Positions 23,484 to 32,045 of a DNA stretch of 44,984 nucleotides are shown here, piece by piece (positions within the stretch are counted from its first letter, which is position 1; every line of letters starts with the position of its first letter). A program made the translations under genes and the position numbers. Source of the stretch: Chloroflexota bacterium (GTDB lineage Bacteria; Chloroflexota; Anaerolineae; Anaerolineales; VGOW01); assembly GCA_016875735.1 (NCBI GenBank), contig VGOW01000029.1, positions 1-44,984 on the forward strand. Direction: 5' to 3'. Under the pieces are notes generated by a model. That model had not been told where the DNA came from and searched no databases. It saw nothing but the letters and a program-made list of their open reading frames with translations.

Positions 23484-25643
23484 ATGCGAAAACCATCAAC
23501 CCAATCCAAACTGCTAGCCCTTATCATCCTGCTCAGTCTCTTGCTCCCCGCTGTCGTATTCGCGCAGGCCGATCAGCCATCGGCCTACGTGAACGATATG
23601 CGCGGCCCCACGCAAGTGCAGAACCAAGCCGGATTGCCCGGCCTCGCGTTGGAGCTCGACTTCACCATCCTCGACGCGCAGGGCGAAGTGTTGCCCACTG
23701 CCGAAGCCGAGACTGGGTTCGTCGTTTTGGGGAACGGCGAATCGTTCAACGCGCAAATCAGCAAAGCCGAAGACCCGTGGTCAATCGTCTTTCTGCTTGA
23801 TGCAAGCAAAACGATGGCGGCCTTCAGCGCCAGCCCGGCCTTCAAAGCCGCGCGCACCGCGCTGGCCGATTCCATTGGGCAAGCGCCGCGCGGCTCGAAC
23901 TTCGCCGTCGTCACCTTCGACGATCAGCCCAAGACGGCGCAGGACTTCACCAAAGACGGCGAAAAAGTGGCCGAGACGATTCGCAAAAAGATCACGGCCA
24001 AGAACAGCGGCAATTCATGTTTGTATGCCGGAGCCTACGAAGCGGTGAGCAAACTCAGCGGCGCATCGGGGCGGCGGGCGGTCATCATCGTCACCGCCAG
24101 CACCGACACTTGCGGCAACCGTTTGCCGCAGGATGTGATCGACCTCGCCAAACAGAATCACATCATGATTTACAGTGTGGGCCTGAAAGGCTATTCGGCC
24201 ACCGAGCAGGAATTAGACTCGCTGGCTTCTGCCACTGGCGGCCTCGCTTCGATGCGCGAGCAGGATGAGTTGGTGTTCGCCTTCGAGAACATCATGAACG
24301 GCCTCAACGTGCAGTGGCGGGCGAAGGCCACCGTCTATCCGCCCGCCGGAGAACAAGCCGCGCACCTCAGCGTGACTCTGAAAGATGGCACGATCATCGA
24401 GTCTCAACCGGTCACGTTCGTGTCGAATCAAGATTTTGTGCGCCCGCCGGAGATCAGCCTCAAAGGCACGGTGCAGTCCACCGCAGGCGGCCTCACCTTC
24501 AACCTCATCATCGTCAGCCCCGATCTCATCAGCCAATTGACGATCAGCGTGGTGAGCAAGAAGACCGGCAACCCGGTGGTCACGCAAGAAGTCACCGAGT
24601 TCACCGAAACTTACAAAGTCCCGGCCAACAATCTCGATGAGGGCGAAGAGTACACGCTCATCGTCTCGGCCATCGACAGCAAAGGGCAGGTGCTATCGCA
24701 AACCGGAGCCGACTTCCAATTCGAGCCGCCCCAATCTGCGCTGGCTATCACTCAAGTTGAATTGTCCACAGGCGATCAGCCCGCATTCGTCATCGAAGTA
24801 AACAGCGAAAACTTGGAAGGCGTGGTGAAGTTCAAGATTTCGCTGGTGTCGATGACCGGCAACACCACCGTGCCGGGCAGCACTCAAACCATCCCCGCCG
24901 GAGAGCCGCTCACTATCCCAGTTGAAAACTTGGAAACGGGATCGTACAAGGTCACGGTGCAGGCTCTCGACGGCGAAAACGTGGTGCTGGCCCAGGCGAC
25001 CTCGGACGAGATTCAGTACGAGCGCCCCAACGCCCTCGATCAAGCCATCCAATGGATCAGCAAGACTCCGCTGGCGCTGGTCGGCGTCACTTTGCTCTGC
25101 GGTGTTGCGCTCATCGGCCTCGCCGTCATCGTGTGGATGGTGATGCCGAAGCCCTCAGCCAAGATGAAAACGGTGGAGATGGTGCTGCCCGAAAAGCAAC
25201 GACGCGCCGCGCCGATTGACGATTCGATGGTGATCCCAGCGCCGCGCCGCGCGCCGGAGCGCGAACCCAAACCCGTTCAGCGCCCCGCCCCGCCCGTTCA
25301 GCCTGCGGCATCGTCCCTGCCCAAAGCCTGCATCAGAGGCTATGCCCCCGCAGACCTACTGCGTATGTCGGCAGAGGTGACCAAGTCGCCATTTACAATT
25401 GGGCGTCGAGAGGACAATGATCTGGTCGTCAAAGTTGACAACACGCTCGGCGTTTCGGGACATCACGCGATGATCACTTTCACCAACGGACGCTTCCACA
25501 TCACCGACGACAAAAGCACTTACGGTGTCATCGTCAAAGACGCGAAGATACAACCGGGCGTAGCCGTTCCGCTCGAGGACGGAATGATCATCGGGCTGGG
25601 GCCAAAAGTGAAGATACAGTTCTATCTGCGGCCCTGCAATTAA
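23484..25643 (+). CDS. Secreted VWA domain - TM - cytosolic FHA receptor-like protein 1
   Basis: A 719-residue protein with a signal peptide (MRKPSTQSK then LLALIILLSLLLPAVVFAQA), an extracellular von Willebrand factor A domain (about 100-280) with a MIDAS-like DASKT at 106-110 and TASTDTCG later, and beta-sandwich-like repeats (about 300-515). A transmembrane helix lies at about 528-552, followed by a basic/Pro-rich cytosolic linker. The C-terminal FHA domain (about 630-719) contains FTIGRREDNDLVV, SGHHAM and STYGV. The FHA SRHH motif is SGHH, so phosphothreonine binding may be weakened. The topology puts an adhesion-like module outside and a phosphopeptide reader inside. It opens the secretion locus and is followed 28 nt later by a WXG100 gene. 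The start at 23484 gives the cleanest signal peptide. Confidence 0.85.
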   Translation: MRKPSTQSKLLALIILLSLLLPAVVFAQADQPSAYVNDMRGPTQVQNQAGLPGLALELDFTILDAQGEVLPTAEAETGFVVLGNGESFNAQISKAEDPWSIVFLLDASKTMAAFSASPAFKAARTALADSIGQAPRGSNFAVVTFDDQPKTAQDFTKDGEKVAETIRKKITAKNSGNSCLYAGAYEAVSKLSGASGRRAVIIVTASTDTCGNRLPQDVIDLAKQNHIMIYSVGLKGYSATEQELDSLASATGGLASMREQDELVFAFENIMNGLNVQWRAKATVYPPAGEQAAHLSVTLKDGTIIESQPVTFVSNQDFVRPPEISLKGTVQSTAGGLTFNLIIVSPDLISQLTISVVSKKTGNPVVTQEVTEFTETYKVPANNLDEGEEYTLIVSAIDSKGQVLSQTGADFQFEPPQSALAITQVELSTGDQPAFVIEVNSENLEGVVKFKISLVSMTGNTTVPGSTQTIPAGEPLTIPVENLETGSYKVTVQALDGENVVLAQATSDEIQYERPNALDQAIQWISKTPLALVGVTLLCGVALIGLAVIVWMVMPKPSAKMKTVEMVLPEKQRRAAPIDDSMVIPAPRRAPEREPKPVQRPAPPVQPAASSLPKACIRGYAPADLLRMSAEVTKSPFTIGRREDNDLVVKVDNTLGVSGHHAMITFTNGRFHITDDKSTYGVIVKDAKIQPGVAVPLEDGMIIGLGPKVKIQFYLRPCN

Positions 25644-25671
25644 CGACGACACGCAAGGAGAGCCACCACAT

Positions 25672-26937
25672 ATGTCAGCCCCCAAAGTCAGAGCCGATCA
25701 CGACTCTCTCGGCCAGATCGCTCAAATCTTCAGCCAGCAAGCCGACGCCTCGCGCCGGACTCTGCAAAACATCAAGCGTAACGTGGATACTTTGCAGGGC
25801 GGCGACTGGATCGGGCAGGGCGCGAATGCGTTTTATCGGGAGATGCATTCCGATGTCATCCCGGCATTGCAGCGATTGGTGCGCGCGATGGAGGAATCCG
25901 GCCGCGTCACCCAGCAGATCAGCCGCCTCATGCAAACCGCCGAAGACGATGTGTCGCGGTTGTTCAATCGCGGCGGCAGGGGCGATGCCGATGAGTTTGG
26001 CGAGCAATCGTTCCGAGATGCAGGGGCGGCGACGATGGCCAGTTTCGGCGGAGCGTCGGGAGGTTCGAGCGGCGGGTCATCGGGCGGCGCGGCTGGGGCC
26101 ATGGCCGGCGCGGGCGCGATGACGGGCGGCGCATCGAGCGGCGACTCTGGAGGATCATCGGGAGGCGCAGGCGATTTTGGCGGCGCGGCTGGGGTCATGG
26201 CCGGCGCGGGCGCGATGACGGGTGGCGCATCGAGCGGCGACTCTGGAGGATCATCGGGAGGCGGGTCGGGTGGATCATCGGGCGGCGGGGCCGGCGGCGG
26301 CAACCCGTTGATCTCCACTAATCCGAATCAACTCTTCACCGAGAGTTATCTCAATAATCTTGCGGTCCAGTCTTTCGAAGGCGCGAACTCGCCGGAGCTG
26401 CGGGATGCGCTGTTGGAGTTGTCGAAGAATCCCACTGGCGAAGATTTAGAAAAGGTGCTGCGCAAGATCGCCAAACTGCGCGGCAAGTCGTACGAAGAGA
26501 TCAAGTCGCAATACGAAAAGTTTCTCAAGGTGCGCGGGCAGGCGCAGTCCAACGCGGCCTCGAAGGGGTTGGCTCTGCCGCCCAACGCTTCGGGGATTCA
26601 GCCACTCTGCGCCGACAACCATTCGCCCGTGCCGGACTCCAGGTTGGCTCTGCCGCCCAACGCTTCGGGGATTCAGCCGGAGTTTCTCGGCTCCACTCAG
26701 CAAATGCAGTTCAGGCAGATTGTGGGTGAGGCGTTCGGGATCGATCCGGTGTTCGGCGCGTTGCTTAACCCGGCGGGCGGCTTGGGCGGGCCTGACGCCG
26801 GCCTCACCAATTTTGCCGATGGCAGTGTGCGGCCGGCCGCTCACGATGCCGCCGCGTATCTTTCCACTTTCCACAACGCGGGGCCGGGCGTGGCCGCTGT
26901 GGATAAGATGCTGGCCTCGTCGTCGCTCGCGCGATAG
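25672..26937 (+). CDS. Long WXG100-type protein with Gly/Ser-rich repeat tail
   Basis: This is a 421-residue protein. Residues 1-100 are a WXG100 (ESAT-6-like) helical hairpin with the turn motif GGDWIGQGANAF, very similar to the 100-residue protein at 43236-43538 (both begin MSAPxVRxDHD). Residues about 120-215 are low-complexity Gly/Ser/Ala with two near-identical 28-residue blocks. The C-terminal 200 residues contain a mixed helical segment (EDLEKVLRKIAKLRGKSYEEI) and a duplicated LALPPNASGIQP. WXG100-headed proteins with long tails are typical type VII secretion substrates, so this is the best candidate effector or surface protein of the locus. It lies between the two VWA-FHA genes, and a strong terminator follows. 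The tail matches no domain I recognise. Confidence 0.82.
   Translation: MSAPKVRADHDSLGQIAQIFSQQADASRRTLQNIKRNVDTLQGGDWIGQGANAFYREMHSDVIPALQRLVRAMEESGRVTQQISRLMQTAEDDVSRLFNRGGRGDADEFGEQSFRDAGAATMASFGGASGGSSGGSSGGAAGAMAGAGAMTGGASSGDSGGSSGGAGDFGGAAGVMAGAGAMTGGASSGDSGGSSGGGSGGSSGGGAGGGNPLISTNPNQLFTESYLNNLAVQSFEGANSPELRDALLELSKNPTGEDLEKVLRKIAKLRGKSYEEIKSQYEKFLKVRGQAQSNAASKGLALPPNASGIQPLCADNHSPVPDSRLALPPNASGIQPEFLGSTQQMQFRQIVGEAFGIDPVFGALLNPAGGLGGPDAGLTNFADGSVRPAAHDAAAYLSTFHNAGPGVAAVDKMLASSSLAR
26083..26262 (+). repeat. Two 84-bp near-identical tandem copies in the Gly/Ser tail
   Basis: The copies 26083-26166 and 26179-26262 differ at only two positions and are offset by 96 bp (32 codons). They encode the block GAAGxMAGAGAMTGGASSG and the following DSGGSSGG. 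The high DNA identity implies recent duplication and a length-variable linker. Confidence 0.85.
26567..26678 (+). repeat. 37-bp direct repeat in the WXG100 protein tail
   Basis: The 37 bp at 26567-26603 recur exactly at 26642-26678, 75 bp apart, so 25 residues were inserted in frame. Each copy encodes LALPPNASGIQP. Confidence 0.85.
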
Positions 26938-26957
26938 AGCGGCCGCTTCTGCAACGC

Positions 26958-27008
26958 ACAGGCAGAGACAATGCGCCTTCCGCCAACGGTCTCTGCCTGT
27001 ATTTTTTT
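26958..27008 (+). terminator. Rho-independent terminator after the long WXG100 gene
   Basis: A perfect 12-bp stem (ACAGGCAGAGAC/GTCTCTGCCTGT) has a 19-nt loop and is followed by A and seven T residues. The rest of the 317-nt gap up to 27254 holds a palindromic element (27081-27171) and no credible gene. Confidence 0.92.
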
Positions 27009-27080
27009 CGGGAGGCTGTTCCTCACAGGGGCTTGCAACATTTCGATAACCTCATAGAATCGCACCTTGCGCACCCGGAG

Positions 27081-27171
27081 CGGTTTTCACCACAAAAGCG
27101 CGAAGGCTCAAAGAATCACATAGTTCTTCTTGATGTTTCTTCGTGCCCCCGTGCCTTCGTGGTGAAACGGC
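27081..27171. repeat. Imperfect palindromic intergenic element (TTCACCACRAARGC family)
   Basis: The left end CGGTTTTCACCACAAAAGCG mirrors the right end, whose complement reads CCGTTTCACCACGAAGGCAC. The centre contains AAAGAA and TTTCTT runs. It is the only notable feature between the terminator and the next gene apart from a possible -10 TAGAAT at 27194-27199. Confidence 0.65.
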
Positions 27172-27254
27172 CCCGACTACTGCGTATGTGAGTTAGAATC
27201 TCTGCCAACCGGAGTGGGTCGCCCTAACCCTGCCTGTCGCCAATACGGAGAGCC

Positions 27255-29225
27255 ATGCCCAAAAAATTTCATCGCCTCGCTATTGCAATTGTATTTCTCT
27301 TCAGTCTTTTCGCCCTGCCTTTCGCTTCGCACGCGCAGAGCGGCAGCACGTTCTTCATCACCGGCGTCGATGCCAGCAACTTCCCCGATGTGCAGTTCAC
27401 CCTGCGCGCCGTTGACTTGAACAATCAGGCCATTGCCAACCTCAACAACAGCAATGTCTCGGTGTTCGAGAACGGCCAACTTGTCGAAGATATCGAAGTG
27501 ACGCCGCAGACCGGCGCTCCGGTCAATATTGTTTTTGTGATCGATCTGGGGCGGCTGGCGAATTATCAATCCTTCGGATTGAACAACATCCGCCTCGCCA
27601 TCTCAACTCTGGTGACGGGCGGTTACTTTGCCGATGGTATCGACACGGTGACGGTGCTGGGCCGCCAAAACATCGCCAGTGATCAGACTCTGGTGCTTCT
27701 GCCGCCCACGCACAGCGGCCTCGAGCTGACGAACTGGGCCGCCAACTCCAACTTCCAGCGCGGCAACGGCTCCACCAAAGGCCTGCTTGGGGTGGAAGAC
27801 GGCATGACCAAAATGGCCGAACTCGTGCCCACGCCGGGAACGCAGACGACCGCCCTCATTTTCATCACTCGCTATATCGAAGACCCCAGCAACACGGTGG
27901 CCGTGAGTTCGGCGCAGAACCTCGCCCTCACCGCCAAAGACAAGTTCATCACCATTCACACCTTCCAAACTGATCTCAGCAAATTCAACGCCCAGCCTCT
28001 GCAAGTGCTGGCCTCCGGCGCAACCGGCGTTTATGTTCCGCTGGATCGCAACACCATTGCCACCGCCACCGGCAACGTCTATCAATCCATCGCCGCGCAG
28101 CGCACGGTGTACACTGTGGCGTATCGGAGCCAGTTGGGAGAATCGGGGAAACGGCAGATCACAATCAACGCTCCGGAGCCGCCAGCCGTCGGGTTGACCG
28201 GCAGTTACGAAGTAACGGTGAAAGCGCCGACGGTGGAAATCGTCGCCCCCATTCCCGGCGACACTATCCGCCGTGAAGCGGCGCGCGGCGCAGACGGAAC
28301 GACGTTGACGTTCGATGTCAACACCGTCACCGTGCGCGCCGATGTGAGTTGGCCCGAAGGGACGAGCCCGCGCGCGATCCAATCGGCTGAGCTGTATGTG
28401 GGCGATGTGCTACAAGACAAAGTGTCGCCGCCGCCCGATGCCACGCAAGTCGAGTTCACGTGGGACATATCGGACATCGTCACCGAAGGACTGAACACCT
28501 CTCGCGTGGAAGTGCGGGTGACCGACGAGTTGAATGTCGAGGCGAGCGGCGATGCGACGGTGAATGTCGAAGTGATTCTGCCGCCGCCCCCGCCGCCTCC
28601 CGATCCCACACAAGAATTTCTGAAACAGTATGGCGCAATACTCGGCGTCGTCGTTTGCGTGGGGCTGGCGGGCGTAGTGCTGGTGGTCGGCGTTGTGGCA
28701 GTGGCGATGCGCCCCAAACAAGCCAAACAGCAAGCGGCGGCGGCCAGCGGCCCCGAGCCCATGGCCACACTCATCGGCGGCGCCCCCGTGAGAGAAAAGG
28801 GTCTGGCAACGCTGACGGTGTTGGAGGGCCCCAAAGGGGTCATCGGCGAAGAGTTCAACATTACCAAGAACATCACCATTTTGGGGCGCAACCCCAAATC
28901 GGCGCACATCGTGTTCTATCCCGGCGAAGAGAGTTCGGTGAGCCGCGTGCATTGCACCATCCAGCTCGACAACAATTCATTCATCATCACCGACAACAAC
29001 TCCAGCAGCGGCACGCGAATCAACGGCGAGTGGCTGAAGCCCAACGACCCGGTGCAGTTGCGCGACGGTGACGAGGTCATTTTGGGCGACTTGGCAAAGT
29101 TGGGCGTGAAGCTGCGCTTCAATTTGCAGGGAGGCCAAGAGCAGCCGCGCGGCTCGTCGAGCATCGACCGCACTTTCATCATCGGCGATTCGCAAGACGA
29201 CGATTGGCGGAAGTTTCAGGGGTGA
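27255..29225 (+). CDS. Secreted VWA-like - TM - cytosolic FHA receptor-like protein 2
   Basis: This 656-residue protein has the same plan as the product of 23484-25643. A signal peptide (MPKKFHRLAIAIVFLFSLFALPFASHAQS) is followed by an extracellular VWA-like domain (about 90-300), in which the MIDAS sequence is degenerate (VIDLGRL in place of DxSxS). Beta-sandwich segments run to about 450, then a poly-Pro spacer leads into a transmembrane helix at about 462-485 (AILGVVVCVGLAGVVLVVGV). The C-terminal FHA domain (about 540-625) has the full set of binding residues: ITILGRNPKS, SVSRVHCTIQL and NSSSGTRING. This FHA should bind phosphothreonine, unlike that of its partner. A PP2C phosphatase gene follows, and a kinase-like protein is encoded nearby, which fits a phosphorylation-reading role at the membrane. 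Confidence 0.85.
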   Translation: MPKKFHRLAIAIVFLFSLFALPFASHAQSGSTFFITGVDASNFPDVQFTLRAVDLNNQAIANLNNSNVSVFENGQLVEDIEVTPQTGAPVNIVFVIDLGRLANYQSFGLNNIRLAISTLVTGGYFADGIDTVTVLGRQNIASDQTLVLLPPTHSGLELTNWAANSNFQRGNGSTKGLLGVEDGMTKMAELVPTPGTQTTALIFITRYIEDPSNTVAVSSAQNLALTAKDKFITIHTFQTDLSKFNAQPLQVLASGATGVYVPLDRNTIATATGNVYQSIAAQRTVYTVAYRSQLGESGKRQITINAPEPPAVGLTGSYEVTVKAPTVEIVAPIPGDTIRREAARGADGTTLTFDVNTVTVRADVSWPEGTSPRAIQSAELYVGDVLQDKVSPPPDATQVEFTWDISDIVTEGLNTSRVEVRVTDELNVEASGDATVNVEVILPPPPPPPDPTQEFLKQYGAILGVVVCVGLAGVVLVVGVVAVAMRPKQAKQQAAAASGPEPMATLIGGAPVREKGLATLTVLEGPKGVIGEEFNITKNITILGRNPKSAHIVFYPGEESSVSRVHCTIQLDNNSFIITDNNSSSGTRINGEWLKPNDPVQLRDGDEVILGDLAKLGVKLRFNLQGGQEQPRGSSSIDRTFIIGDSQDDDWRKFQG

Positions 29226-29240
29226 CCCATCATCACGAAA

Positions 29241-29350
29241 GCGCCCTGAGCGAAGGCGGGTGCCGTTTTCGCCGCAGTCGAAGGGCGCGCATCAAAACCG
29301 CATCCTTCGACTTCGCGCCGAAAAGCATCGGCGCTTCGCTCAGGATGCTG
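29241..29350. repeat. Large imperfect palindromic element (CCTGAGCGAAG family)
   Basis: The left half has GCGCCCTGAGCGAAGGCG then CGCAGTCGAAGGGCGC. The right half, read on the other strand, has GCATCCTGAGCGAAGCGCC then CGCGAAGTCGAAGGATGC. The two halves form an interrupted 110-bp hairpin between the VWA-FHA 2 and PP2C genes. It also happens to be open as an N-terminal extension of the phosphatase. Confidence 0.7.
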
Positions 29351-29403
29351 AACGCCTAACCAACTACGAGACAGGCATCATCAACAACGCAGGAGCCGAC
29401 AGG

Positions 29404-31332
29404 ATGTCGCAAATATTGTTGGGGAGTGACAGCAACCCGGGCGGGCGAAAGTACAATGAGGATCGCTGCGCCACGACGAACATTGTCACCAGCGGTGGGC
29501 GCAAGCTGGCGGTGGCAGTGGTGTGCGACGGCGTGGGCGGCGAAGCGCGCGGGGAGCGCGCGGCTCAGCTCGCCATCGACACGTTCTTCAGCGCCATCCG
29601 GCGCAGTCTTGGCGACGACGACAAGATGGAAACGATCCGGCTGTTGGGCAACGCGCTCAAAGAAGCCAACTACGCCGTGTTCGCCGAAGCCACACGCCTC
29701 GATTTGGGCGAACGCATGGCCTGCACGATGGTAGCCGCCGCTGTCGAGAACGGCGAGCGCCTGTTTATCGCCAACGCCGGAGACAGCCGAATCTATCTCA
29801 GCCACAAAGGCAAACTGGCGCAACTCACTCGCGATCACACTTTTGCCAACGTGATGGTGTGGACGGGCAAGATGAGCGCCGAAGCCGCCGCCGCCAACCC
29901 CGACGCCAACCGGGTGATGCGCGTGCTCGGCATCAAAGATTCGATTCAAGTTGACAACGGCATTTACCTCGACACGACCGACTACGGCGCAGCCAACGAA
30001 CTCGGGCGCGACGGCATCCTCCTCGAACTGGGCGACTCGGTATTGCTCTGCACCGATGGGCTGATCAAGAAAACGTTTGCCACCAATCAGCGGCTGGTCA
30101 CCGACGAAGAAATCGTGCGCCTGCTGAACACGCAGGAAGGCGACAAAGCGGCGCGAAGCATCATGAGCATTGCGCTGGGGCGCATCCCCGTCGGCGAAGA
30201 GGTGGACAACATCACCCTCGCCATCCTGCAAACCGAAGACCCCTCGCGCTCACTCAATGAAGCGAACTTTCAACAGCAGGTCGTTCAAACCCATCAGCGC
30301 GATCAAGGCCGCCGCGCCATTTTGGTTGCGCTGGCCGTCGCCGTGCCCATGGGGTTTTTGCTCATCGTTGCGCTAGCCCTTCTTTTCTTCGGATACACGT
30401 TCTTCACCGGCATCACGGCGGGCACGGCCACCAGCCTCGCCCAAGCCACCGGTGTTGCGTTTGCCCAAACACAAACGGTGGCCGCCTTCACACCCACGCC
30501 GGAACCCACCAGCACCCTGCCCCCCACCGCCGTGCCAACCGCCGTGAGCGGCGAGATCGCCAAAGTGTTTCGCGGCGACAGCCAGCTCGATATTGTGACC
30601 GACGAGAAGCGGCAGCTGATCGTCGCCCCGCCGAGCGAAACGCGATACGTGGCCGTCACCTATCTGCGATACAACGCGCCGGAGATCACCGCCGATGGCA
30701 ACATCTATTTGCAGGGCAACACACAACTGCAATTCGAAGTCGTCACCGAGAAACTGATTCAACTCACACTGCTCACCGGAAGCGACATCGTCGTGCAGAC
30801 CGGCCCCTATTCTCGCGGGGCGGAAATCCGTCTCGCCAATTTGCCGGTGACGGTCGCCATTCGCGGATGCATGGGGCTGGCCTTCGTCACCGACAACAGT
30901 TTCACCGCCACTTGCTTCGATGGCGAGTGCGGCATCAGCACGCAGATCGGCGCAGAGTCTATTCACTTCGACAAAAGCACGCAGCTCCAAATCGAGATCG
31001 ACAAGCCCTCGCCGACCACCGGCTCGCCGATCCCATCGAACGATTTCGCCAAGTATTGGACTCTGCTTTCGCAAAACGGCGTGGGCAAAGAAGACATCAA
31101 AGCCTGCGGCATCACCAACGTTGCCGCGACACAGTCGGCGGCGGCCACCTTTCAGAGCAATGCCGCCAAAACCGCGCGCGCCGCCATCACGCCCACGCTC
31201 GAGGCCACGCCATTACCGGCGGCTGCCGATATTGCTACCACTGCCCCGCCCACCGACACGCTCCCCGCGCCCACGCTGGACGCAACCGCCGCTTGCGCCG
31301 CGTTGCAACTGGCGGGCACGCCCTGCCCGTAA
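29404..31332 (+). CDS. Transmembrane PP2C-type Ser/Thr phosphatase with extracellular domain
   Basis: The 642-residue protein begins with a cytosolic PP2C (PPM) phosphatase, about residues 1-280. Metal-binding motifs are NEDR (18-21), VCDGVGG (Asp42), ANAGDSRIYL, LLCTDG (about 216) and VDNIT (about 267). A transmembrane helix at about 303-333 follows, then a Thr/Pro-rich extracellular stalk and a beta-rich domain resembling FecR/cupin-like folds (LLTGSDIVVQTGPYSRG, VAIRGCMGLAFVTD). The tail is again Ala/Thr/Pro-rich. The start at 29404 is preferred because GGAG lies upstream and the earlier frame translates a palindromic repeat. It would reverse phosphorylation by PknB-type kinases and could tune FHA-dependent assembly of the adjacent secretion system. 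Confidence 0.9.
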   Translation: MSQILLGSDSNPGGRKYNEDRCATTNIVTSGGRKLAVAVVCDGVGGEARGERAAQLAIDTFFSAIRRSLGDDDKMETIRLLGNALKEANYAVFAEATRLDLGERMACTMVAAAVENGERLFIANAGDSRIYLSHKGKLAQLTRDHTFANVMVWTGKMSAEAAAANPDANRVMRVLGIKDSIQVDNGIYLDTTDYGAANELGRDGILLELGDSVLLCTDGLIKKTFATNQRLVTDEEIVRLLNTQEGDKAARSIMSIALGRIPVGEEVDNITLAILQTEDPSRSLNEANFQQQVVQTHQRDQGRRAILVALAVAVPMGFLLIVALALLFFGYTFFTGITAGTATSLAQATGVAFAQTQTVAAFTPTPEPTSTLPPTAVPTAVSGEIAKVFRGDSQLDIVTDEKRQLIVAPPSETRYVAVTYLRYNAPEITADGNIYLQGNTQLQFEVVTEKLIQLTLLTGSDIVVQTGPYSRGAEIRLANLPVTVAIRGCMGLAFVTDNSFTATCFDGECGISTQIGAESIHFDKSTQLQIEIDKPSPTTGSPIPSNDFAKYWTLLSQNGVGKEDIKACGITNVAATQSAAATFQSNAAKTARAAITPTLEATPLPAAADIATTAPPTDTLPAPTLDATAACAALQLAGTPCP

Positions 31333-31350
31333 TAGCTGCCTCCAAATCAA

Positions 31351-31380
31351 AACGGGGCGGACACTCCAGTCCGCCCCGTT
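31351..31380. terminator. Bidirectional terminator between the PP2C and Ubl-FHA genes
   Basis: A perfect 12-bp stem AACGGGGCGGAC/GTCCGCCCCGTT has a 6-nt loop. It is followed by GCGTTT on the plus strand and by TTGATTT on the minus strand. It lies between two convergent genes and can serve both. Confidence 0.85.
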
Positions 31381-31396
31381 GCGTTTCCCAACGTCG

Positions 31397-32026
31397 TCAA
31401 CTGATGATGTAAAACGTCAGCGTCACCCGCCCCGCGCGGATGCGCGACCCGACCGGCAGGGGATACTTCATGCCCATCTTCAACCGCTGATCGCCGAGAT
31501 AGGTTGGGTTGTTGTCGGCGATGCTCTCGATGAAGAACGCGCCATCCTTCTCGGTGATGCAAGCGTGATGCCGCGAGACGGTCGGCGGGTCTTCCGCGTC
31601 TTCCAAATCCACCGCCAGCAATTTGTTGTTCGAGGGGTTGCGCCGATCCTTCCGCCCAATGATGGCCGGCTGCCAGCGAATGTCATATTGCGCCAACTGG
31701 CGCTCTTCCAAAACATACACTTGTTTGAACCCTTTGCTGAGGGTCACCCGCTCGCCCCGTTTGATGGCGTCCAACGTGCCGCTGGCCTCCACCACGCGAG
31801 CACACACCAGCACACTCCCGTCAGCCACGCCTTCTTGATCCAATGGCGCATCCACGTGCAATGGCTTTCGGTCGCCCTTCGTCAACAGCACAAAATTGCC
31901 GTCGAGGTTGTACTTGTCTTTGATCGAGGTGAGCAAGTTGCCGACGACGAGGCTGCTGCGCACGTTGGCTCGCTTGGGGCCGATTTGGTTGGGCAAAATT
32001 TCAATGGTGATGGTCATTCTGTCCAT
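31397..32026 (-). CDS. YukD/EsaB-like ubiquitin fold fused to an FHA domain
   Basis: This is a 209-residue cytosolic protein. Residues about 4-82 resemble the ubiquitin-like YukD/EsaB component of firmicute type VII systems (TITIEILPN, then a VGNLLTSIKDKYNL helix, then LDQEGVADGSVLVCARVVE). Residues about 110-209 are an FHA domain with AIIGRKDRRN, VSRHHACIT and NNPTYL. The start at 32026 has GGAGG upstream; Met4 is an alternative. It lies 19 nt downstream of the giant ATPase gene in the same operon, so it is probably a partner of that motor. The fusion would let a phosphothreonine signal recruit the ubiquitin-like component. EccD in actinobacteria also carries a ubiquitin-like domain. Confidence 0.83.
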   Translation of the reverse strand: MDRMTITIEILPNQIGPKRANVRSSLVVGNLLTSIKDKYNLDGNFVLLTKGDRKPLHVDAPLDQEGVADGSVLVCARVVEASGTLDAIKRGERVTLSKGFKQVYVLEERQLAQYDIRWQPAIIGRKDRRNPSNNKLLAVDLEDAEDPPTVSRHHACITEKDGAFFIESIADNNPTYLGDQRLKMGMKYPLPVGSRIRAGRVTLTFYIIS

Positions 32027-32045
32027 AATCGATCATCCTCCGACC

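Noticed and set aside
29260-29403. N-terminal extension of the PP2C protein by 48 residues
   Set aside because: It is encoded by the palindromic element at 29241-29350. The ATG at 29404 has a GGAG upstream and begins the conserved PP2C sequence.
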